18,975 bases of DNA from Desulfobacteraceae bacterium. Its GTDB lineage: Bacteria; Desulfobacterota; DSM-4660; Desulfatiglandales; B25-G16. This document shows positions 13,934 through 18,975 of the stretch, one piece after another. The position numbers and the translations under genes are program-made. Every line of letters begins with the position of its first letter. Position 1 is the first letter of the stretch. The notes under the pieces are model-generated. The model did not search any database and was not told where the DNA came from. It saw nothing but the letters and a program-made list of their open reading frames with translations. The DNA is taken from contig JAPVWE010000003.1 of assembly GCA_028572035.1 (NCBI GenBank), positions 1-18,975 on the forward strand, given 5' to 3'.

Positions 13934-16444
13934 TCAAAGCTCCGCCTTCATCTCTTCCAAGGTATAAACCTCCAATACATCCCCCGGCTTTATGTCATTA
14001 TAATTCTCTAATCCTGCACCACATTCAAAACCCGAGGGAACCTCCTTGGCGTCCTCTTTAAACCTTTTCAATGAAGATATCTTCCCATCATATATAACAA
14101 CGTCATCTCTCAAGAGGCGAACCATGGCACTCCTTTCAACCTTACCATCAGTTACATAACACCCGGCAATAGTGCCCACCTTGGAGACACGAAATATCTC
14201 TTTGATATCTGCACGACCGACAATATTCTCATGGTACACTGGTTCAAGGAGTCCGACCATAGCCGACTGTATATCCTCTATAACGTTGTAGATAACATCG
14301 TAAAATCTTATATCCACATCTTCACTCTCTGCAATTGCCTTTACTGCCGGATTTGCCCTAACATTAAAACAGATAATTATAGCCTTAGAGGCAGAGGCCA
14401 GCATTACATCGCTTTCTGTCACTGCTGCGGTTGCACCGTGTATAATCTTTACTTTCACCGCTTCTGTGCTTAGTTTGATCAAGTTATCAACTAACGCCTC
14501 CAGGGATCCCTGTACATCGGCCTTAACTATGATATTCAGCTCCTTCACCTCACCCTCTTTAATCCTATCAAAGAGATTATCGAGGCTAATAGAGTCTTGC
14601 CTGGTTACTGTTTGCACCCGAGCCTTAGTTTTCCTATGCTCGCTAATTAATTTAGCCTTCTTTTCATCAGGAACTACTGCAAAATCATCTCCGGCCATAG
14701 GCACACCAGAAATACCATGGACCTCAACCGGCATGGACGGAGAAGCTGATCTTATCTTCTGCCCCATATCATTGAACATCGCCCTCACCCTGCCATAACT
14801 TTCTCCACAGACAAAAAAGTCACCTTGATTAAGGGCACCATTACGAATAAGAATAGTCGCAACTGGACCTCCACTCTTATCCAGCCTGGCCTCAATAATT
14901 GTCCCCCTCGCCCTCTTTTTAAAGTCTCCCTTCAACTCTAATACCTCTGATTGGAGAAGTATACTATCAAGAAGCTCATCTATACCTTGTCCTGTCTTAG
15001 CTGATATGGAACCAAACAGGGTCTCGCCACCCCACTCCTCTGATAAGAGGCCATATTTTGATAATTCTCTCCTGACCTTTTCTTCATTTGCGTCCGGTTT
15101 GTCGATCTTATTAACAGCGGCAATGATTGGGACACTAGCTGCCTTAGCATGATCAATAGCCTCCACAGTCTGTTCCTTTACCCCATCATCAGCAGCAACA
15201 ACCAATACAATCAAATCAGTTACCTTCGCACCCCGAGCCCTCATTGCGGTAAAGGCTTCATGTCCAGGTGTATCAAGAAAAACAACATCTCCATTAGGGG
15301 TATGGACGTAGTATGCCCCTATATGCTGGGTTATCCCACCAGTTTCTTTGTCAATAACCCTAGATTTCCTGATATAATCAAGAAGGGATGTTTTCCCATG
15401 ATCTACATGCCCCATTATTGTAATCACCGGTGGCCGAGGAAGAAGATCTTCTTTTTTGCCCTCCTCTTCAGAAAAAACCTCCTCCTCTTCAAAAGACGAT
15501 AGTTCTAATTCGTATCCAAAGTCACTTGCCACCAAAGAGGCAGAGTCAAAGTCAATTGTCTGGTTGATGGTAACCACCATATCTACCTCCATCAATTTCT
15601 TGATGAGCTCTGTTGCCTTGACACCCATCCCCTTTGCCAACTCAGCCACACTCATAGCATCCGGAACCTTTATCCTCCTTTTTATAGCCTTGGGAACAGT
15701 TATCTCTGTTTGTCTAAGTTTCTTCTTGTCAAGTTTGTCTTTCTTCCTTCCCCTGGCCCTGCCTACAATGCCACGTTCACGGTCACCATAGAGATCCTTC
15801 CGCTCAAAAATCTCTTTCTTTCGCCTACGATATTCTCTCTTAGGGGCTACCTCGGTCGTCTCAAAGGTCTCCCCTTTTTTCTTCTTTTTTATCCCTCTCT
15901 CCCCTTTAGCCAAAGCCTCTCGTAAAGGTTCAATGTCAACCGCTGGTATCTTGGCTATAGGTTCCTGGATCTTCGGCTCAGGTGGTTGAACAACTCCCTT
16001 TTTTATTATCTTTGCCGGGAAGAATTTGGGCCGCCCTTTTTTCCTCTTCTTAATCTCAGGCTCAACCTCCTTAAGATGTTGTTCAGGTGTAGGCTCTTCT
16101 TTTAATTCTGTCTCTTCTTCTTTCTCTAATACCTCTCTTGCTTTCTCCTCTGGTCCCGAAACTGTCTCTTCAGGGGATGGTTTGACTTCCTCTTCCTCAA
16201 TCTTTTCCTCCACCTTCAGAACAATCTTCTTTCTCCTGCGGATAATGGTTGGCTTTATCCTTTTCTCCTCAAAGATTTCACTGGTTGCCCCTGAAAGATA
16301 GTTCTTGGCCCGGGCTACATCGTCGCTGTCAAGAGAGCTCATATAGTTATTAATAGAGAAACCAGCGCCCTTCAATCGCTCAACCAGTTCACTGGATTTC
16401 ATTCTTACTTCTTTGGCTAACTCATAAACTCTCAATTTACTCAT
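13934..16444 (-). CDS. infB: Translation initiation factor IF-2
   Basis: A GTPase that brings initiator tRNA to the 30S subunit and promotes 50S joining; 836 residues. An IF2_N domain lies at 1-50. A long lysine/glutamate-rich linker (about 60-250, with several KKKKG-type runs) comes next, then a second IF2_N-like segment (~262-312). In the G domain, G1 is GHVDHGKT (345-352), followed by GGITQH, DTPGHEAF, NKID and SAKTG. The C-terminal half has the usual domains II-IV, with a mid-region KADVQGSLEAL. GGAGG stands a few bases before the ATG. The start overlaps the nusA stop by eight bases. The linker's composition biases the codons, but nothing looks broken. Confidence 0.98.
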   Translation of the reverse strand: MSKLRVYELAKEVRMKSSELVERLKGAGFSINNYMSSLDSDDVARAKNYLSGATSEIFEEKRIKPTIIRRRKKIVLKVEEKIEEEEVKPSPEETVSGPEEKAREVLEKEEETELKEEPTPEQHLKEVEPEIKKRKKGRPKFFPAKIIKKGVVQPPEPKIQEPIAKIPAVDIEPLREALAKGERGIKKKKKGETFETTEVAPKREYRRRKKEIFERKDLYGDRERGIVGRARGRKKDKLDKKKLRQTEITVPKAIKRRIKVPDAMSVAELAKGMGVKATELIKKLMEVDMVVTINQTIDFDSASLVASDFGYELELSSFEEEEVFSEEEGKKEDLLPRPPVITIMGHVDHGKTSLLDYIRKSRVIDKETGGITQHIGAYYVHTPNGDVVFLDTPGHEAFTAMRARGAKVTDLIVLVVAADDGVKEQTVEAIDHAKAASVPIIAAVNKIDKPDANEEKVRRELSKYGLLSEEWGGETLFGSISAKTGQGIDELLDSILLQSEVLELKGDFKKRARGTIIEARLDKSGGPVATILIRNGALNQGDFFVCGESYGRVRAMFNDMGQKIRSASPSMPVEVHGISGVPMAGDDFAVVPDEKKAKLISEHRKTKARVQTVTRQDSISLDNLFDRIKEGEVKELNIIVKADVQGSLEALVDNLIKLSTEAVKVKIIHGATAAVTESDVMLASASKAIIICFNVRANPAVKAIAESEDVDIRFYDVIYNVIEDIQSAMVGLLEPVYHENIVGRADIKEIFRVSKVGTIAGCYVTDGKVERSAMVRLLRDDVVIYDGKISSLKRFKEDAKEVPSGFECGAGLENYNDIKPGDVLEVYTLEEMKAEL

Positions 16445-17738
16445 TTAAACCTCCAGACAATCCCTCCTCTTCTTCATCCCGAACTTCCTCCTCATCAGGA
16501 CTCAACGGCTCCATGTAATTGAGGGCTTCCTGGATCAATTCTTTAGCCTTTCTTTCACTAATCCCCTTTAGTGTCCCCAAATCAGCTGCTTCTGCCTTGG
16601 CAATATCCTCTGCTGATCTAAAACCCATCTCATAAAGAGCATTGGCCAATTTTTTGCCAATACCGGAGAGCTTGAGCAAGGATTCATAACCCTCTCGTAA
16701 GGCCTCATTGTACTCTGACTCGCCGGTCACATCTAATTTCCAGTTTGTAACCCGGGATGCTAACCTAACATTCTGCCCCCTTTTTCCAATAGCAAGAGAT
16801 AGTTGATCATCTGGTACAACCACCTCCATGCTTCTGTTCTCTTCATCAACTATCACCCTTAAGATCTCAGCTGGGGCCAAGGCATTGCATACAAATTTTG
16901 CCGGATCAGGGTCCCAGGGTACAATATCAATCTTTTCACCTCTCAGCTCCTGGACCACCGCCTGCACTCTCGATCCCTTCATACCAACGCAGGCTCCTAC
17001 TGGATCAACATCCCTATCCTTTGAAGCCACAGCTATTTTAGCTCTGCTTCCAGGCTCTCGAGCTACCTGCATAATAGTTACAATGGACTCGGAGATTTCT
17101 GGTACCTCATTTTCAAACAGGGCCGATAAAAAGTTGGGATGAGTTCGAGATAGTATTATTTGAGGTCCCCTGCTGAACTGCTTTACATCATAGATATAGG
17201 CCCTGATCCTATCACCCTGTGTGTATGTCTCCTTAGGGATTTGCTCCTTAACTGGAAGCTCAGCTTCTGATTTACCCAGATTAGCGATAACAGCCCCTTT
17301 ATCGAAATGTTGAACAATACCGTTGATTATCTCTCCCTTCCTATCCTTAAAGTCTTCATAAACAGCGTCCCTCTCTGCTTCTCTTAGTCTCTGCATTATT
17401 ACCTGCTTGGCTGATTGTGCTGCTATCCTTCCAAGGGCGTCTGTATCCATTTTCATGCCTAAGGAGTCTCCTATCTCGCATTCTGAATCAAGTTTCTTGG
17501 CCTCTTCAAAGGATACCTGTAGACTCTCATCTGTTACCTTTTCTACTACCTCTTTGAACTCAAAAACCTCAATCTCACCGATTTCCCTGTTGAAGTTTAC
17601 CTCTAACTCACATTCGGGACCAAATTTCTTTTTGACAGCTGAGCGAACTGCCTCTTCCAGGCCATCGATCAGAATCTTAGAATCAATCCCTTTATCTCGG
17701 CTCACCTGATCAATAGTCCTCAGTAGATCTGTAATCAT
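16437..17738 (-). CDS. nusA: Transcription termination/antitermination factor NusA
   Basis: Binds RNA polymerase and nascent RNA, modulating pausing, intrinsic termination and antitermination. From the chosen start it has 433 residues: an RNAP-binding N-terminal domain, an S1 domain (GEIINGIVQHFDKGAVIAN), KH1 and KH2 (VGACVGMKGSRVQAV; SLAIGKRGQNVRLAS), and a helix-hairpin-helix region (LKLSGIGKKLANALYEMG). An acidic tail (EEEVRDEEEEG) ends the protein. I chose ATG 17738, because GGAG lies about eight bases upstream and the protein then starts like other NusA proteins (ITDLLRTIDQVSRDKGID). A TTG at 17756 would add six residues. ylxR, often found between nusA and infB, is absent: nusA and infB overlap. 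Confidence 0.96.
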   Translation of the reverse strand: MITDLLRTIDQVSRDKGIDSKILIDGLEEAVRSAVKKKFGPECELEVNFNREIGEIEVFEFKEVVEKVTDESLQVSFEEAKKLDSECEIGDSLGMKMDTDALGRIAAQSAKQVIMQRLREAERDAVYEDFKDRKGEIINGIVQHFDKGAVIANLGKSEAELPVKEQIPKETYTQGDRIRAYIYDVKQFSRGPQIILSRTHPNFLSALFENEVPEISESIVTIMQVAREPGSRAKIAVASKDRDVDPVGACVGMKGSRVQAVVQELRGEKIDIVPWDPDPAKFVCNALAPAEILRVIVDEENRSMEVVVPDDQLSLAIGKRGQNVRLASRVTNWKLDVTGESEYNEALREGYESLLKLSGIGKKLANALYEMGFRSAEDIAKAEAADLGTLKGISERKAKELIQEALNYMEPLSPDEEEVRDEEEEGLSGGLNE

Positions 17739-17766
17739 CTCCTGTTCTCCAGTCAAATATCAGTTA

Positions 17767-17911
17767 TGATGGTTTCGTAAAAAGTCGCCGGTGCTGTCAT
17801 TGCGAGCGTAGCGAAGCAATCTCATTGGCTGTAACTGCTTGAAATCAGGAGATTGCTTCGTTGCTTCGCTCCTCGCAATGACCGGTGAAAAGACTTTTTA
17901 CGAAACCATCA
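17767..17911. mobile_element. MITE-like palindromic element between rimP and nusA
   Basis: A 145-base palindrome with 20-base perfect inverted ends: 17767-17786 (TGATGGTTTCGTAAAAAGTC) against 17892-17911. Inside, the GTCATTGCGAG arm and its complement CTCGCAATGAC form a second pair, enclosing AGCGAAGCAATCTC-type sequence also present, inverted, on the other side. The core resembles that of 13035-13179. There is no reading frame. The TGA stop of rimP (17909-17911) is the first three bases of the end repeat on the minus strand. The palindrome could fold as a long hairpin in the operon RNA. Confidence 0.8.
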
Positions 17912-18382
17912 ATTATCAAATTCATATCTTAGTCTCGCCTTATCTATCTCCTTTAAGGGTAACTCCACCAGGTTATTATCATCAACTAAAAGGCTTATCA
18001 TCCCTTCCCTGACATTAGCAAGGCGCCCGGTAAAATTCCTCCTTCTGTTGATAGGTATTGACATCTTTAATTTTACCATCTTGCCTATGGAACGCATAAA
18101 ATCACTCTCTTTTTTTAGCGGCCTGTTTAGCCCAGGCGAAGAAATCTCAAGCGCATGGGGATAATCAATGATATTCTCTGCCTCAATCAAATCACCAAGC
18201 TCCCTGCTGACATCGGCGCAGTCATCTACTGTAACCCCTCCTTGTCTATCTATAAAGACCCTGAGGATCCATCTCCCCCTTTCAAACTGGAACTCAATAT
18301 CCACCATCTCCAGACCAAGTTCATTTAAAAGAGGCTCCGCCAAATGTGATACCTCGTTAACAATCCTTTTAGTTTCAAGCAT
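17909..18382 (-). CDS. rimP: Ribosome maturation factor RimP
   Basis: Needed for early 30S assembly. From ATG 18382 it has 157 residues, the typical length. The N-terminal domain contains LAEPLLNELGLEMVDIEFQ and the conserved RVFIDRQGGVTVDDCADVS stretch. The ISSPGLNRPLKKESDF motif follows, and the C-terminal SH3-like domain ends at EIDKARLRYEF. A TTG two codons upstream (18388) is an alternative start; the Shine-Dalgarno is weak for either (GGATATTGG). It is the first protein gene of the operon. An intrinsic terminator ends only about 20 bases upstream, so expression probably needs readthrough from the tRNA promoter or an unseen promoter. Its stop codon belongs to the palindromic element downstream. 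Confidence 0.96.
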   Translation of the reverse strand: MLETKRIVNEVSHLAEPLLNELGLEMVDIEFQFERGRWILRVFIDRQGGVTVDDCADVSRELGDLIEAENIIDYPHALEISSPGLNRPLKKESDFMRSIGKMVKLKMSIPINRRRNFTGRLANVREGMISLLVDDNNLVELPLKEIDKARLRYEFDN

Positions 18383-18402
18383 TACCAATATCCATCGAAC
18401 AT

Positions 18403-18428
18403 AAAAAGCGGGCTAAAAAAAGCCCGCT
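18403..18428 (-). terminator. Intrinsic terminator between tRNA-Gly and rimP
   Basis: On the minus strand AGCGGGCT pairs with AGCCCGCT (18421-18428 and 18407-18414 on the plus strand) around a six-T loop and runs into TTTTTAT. The stem is perfect and G/C-rich, followed by five Ts, so a good intrinsic terminator. It lies after tRNA-Gly and just before rimP and may act as an attenuator for the operon. Confidence 0.8.
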
Positions 18429-18548
18429 CCCTCAACACCTACCTGAATTGTTGCCAGACTTAGTTCATCCTCTTTTCAAAGTAACAACCCTTTACCCAAC
18501 AACAAATGTCTACCTCGAAAAGGGAACAGAGTGCTCTTTAAAACAATC

Positions 18549-18624
18549 TGGAGCGGGCAACGGGGATCGAACCCGCGACACCAAGCTTGGGAAGCTTGTA
18601 CTCTACCAACTGAGCTATGCCCGC
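18549..18624 (-). tRNA. tRNA-Gly (anticodon CCC)
   Basis: A 76-base tRNA with CCA encoded. The acceptor stem GCGGGCA pairs with TGCCCGC, and the discriminator base is U, as expected for bacterial tRNA-Gly. The D arm has AGCTCAGTTGGTAGAGT; the anticodon stem CAAGC/GCTTG holds the loop TTCCCAA, giving anticodon CCC (reads GGG). The T arm is GCGGGTTCGATCCCCGT. A good promoter lies immediately upstream. It stands at the head of the rimP-nusA-infB operon, in the same orientation, about 165 bases before the rimP ATG. Confidence 0.95.
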
Positions 18625-18634
18625 TCACGAGATA

Positions 18635-18663
18635 AACATAATAGAATATAAATACATAGTCAA
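18635..18663 (-). promoter_or_regulatory. Sigma-70-type promoter of tRNA-Gly (and possibly the rimP operon)
   Basis: On the minus strand TTGACT (18658-18663) and TATGTT (18635-18640) are separated by exactly 17 bases. Transcription would start a few bases before the tRNA 5' end at 18624. No other promoter of this quality was found before rimP. Confidence 0.7.
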
Positions 18664-18914
18664 GCATAATTTATGATATCATCCGCCCAATATTATAGAT
18701 TTTAAAAATCTATACTTTCATGTATAAAAAGAGGGCCGATTCGCCCAAGATAACGAATGATGGAGTAATGGAGTATTGGAGCAATGTAGAAGATGAAAAC
18801 ACTAAGACCTAAACTGAGCGGTTCAACGCTCAACCCAGGTAAGATACTCTAAGACCCATTATTTCATTGCTCCAATTGCGTTGATGGAAAGGAAAATTTC
18901 AAACGCTGCCTTAA
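18664..18914. other. Intergenic region with short repeats, no gene seen
   Basis: No supported coding frame. A tandem TGGAGTAATGGAGTATTGGA stretch begins at 18761 with ATTGGAGCAATG at 18775-18786, matched by its exact inverse CATTGCTCCAAT at 18865-18876. Between them TGAGCG/CGCTCA (18815-18820/18827-18832) can form a small hairpin. A GGGC...GCCC inverted repeat lies at about 18733-18746. These look like simple interspersed repeats. Confidence 0.5.
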
Positions 18915-18975
18915 ATGAATAGGATTAGTTTAAAAGATGCAGGGTTAGCAGGGCTATCAGGCCTTATGCTGACTG
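18915..18975 (+). CDS. Possible start of a gene running off the window (partial)
   Basis: ATG 18915 opens a frame that stays open to the window end (21 residues starting MNRISLKDAGLAG). The visible end is increasingly hydrophobic (LAGLSGLMLT), as in a signal peptide or first membrane segment. There is no convincing Shine-Dalgarno sequence, and an in-frame stop lies directly before the ATG. Too short to assign a family. Confidence 0.3.
   Translation, partial: MNRISLKDAGLAGLSGLMLT

Noticed and set aside
18382..18548. T-box-like riboswitch before rimP
   Set aside because: A tRNA gene and a terminator are present, but no T-box antiterminator sequence or specifier stem can be recognised.
18448..18651. 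Plus-strand open frame across the tRNA region
   Set aside because: It runs antisense through tRNA-Gly and its promoter, and shows no protein family features.

Overview
The window is a stretch of bacterial chromosome made almost entirely of housekeeping genes. The protein genes use many AGA/AGG arginine codons and look moderately AT-rich, with the clear exception of topA. The gene order of the large minus-strand cluster and the look of the proteins suggest an anaerobic deltaproteobacterial-type lineage (Desulfobacterota or a neighbouring phylum). That is inference; no 16S or other decisive marker is present.

Left part (1-6738). A short-chain dehydrogenase/reductase (159-899, +) is followed by 400 bases of small repeats. 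Next come a RadC-family JAB-domain protein (1301-2038, +) and a convergent CTP-dependent polyprenol-kinase-like membrane protein (2138-2743, -). dprA (2872-3978, +) and topA (4153-6738, +) then lie in tandem. topA sits where it is often found, beside dprA, but its base composition and codon use differ sharply from its neighbours.

Right part (6779-18663, all on the minus strand, read right to left). A promoter and tRNA-Gly(CCC) are followed by an intrinsic terminator. Then comes the classic transcription/translation/RNA-decay operon rimP-nusA-infB-ylxP-rbfA-nrnA-truB-rpsO-pnp, continued by an M16 zinc peptidase and dut. The products act on 30S maturation (RimP, RbfA), initiation (IF2), transcription elongation/termination (NusA), tRNA modification (TruB), ribosome structure (S15) and RNA degradation (PNPase, NrnA). 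Dut adds dUTP hydrolysis. A tRNA gene plus terminator at the head of this operon resembles the E. coli metY-rimP-nusA-infB arrangement, with a different tRNA.

Non-coding content. Where genes in the operon are tightly coupled they overlap or almost touch: nusA/infB, infB/ylxP, nrnA/truB, truB/rpsO and pnp/M16. Each of the five wider spacers carries a repeat structure. Two are palindromic MITE-like elements with a shared core. Two share a TAAGTGCCTAAAGTT motif, one of them with a 9-base tandem array. One is a three-hairpin element between rpsO and pnp. In three spacers the repeat overlaps the stop codon of the upstream gene. Beyond the tRNA, the last ~350 bases hold a promoter, small repeats and perhaps the start of a gene that runs off the window.

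I saw no new defence, biosynthetic or mobile gene system. The points worth following are the repeat-filled operon spacers, the tRNA-terminator-rimP leader and the foreign-looking topA.
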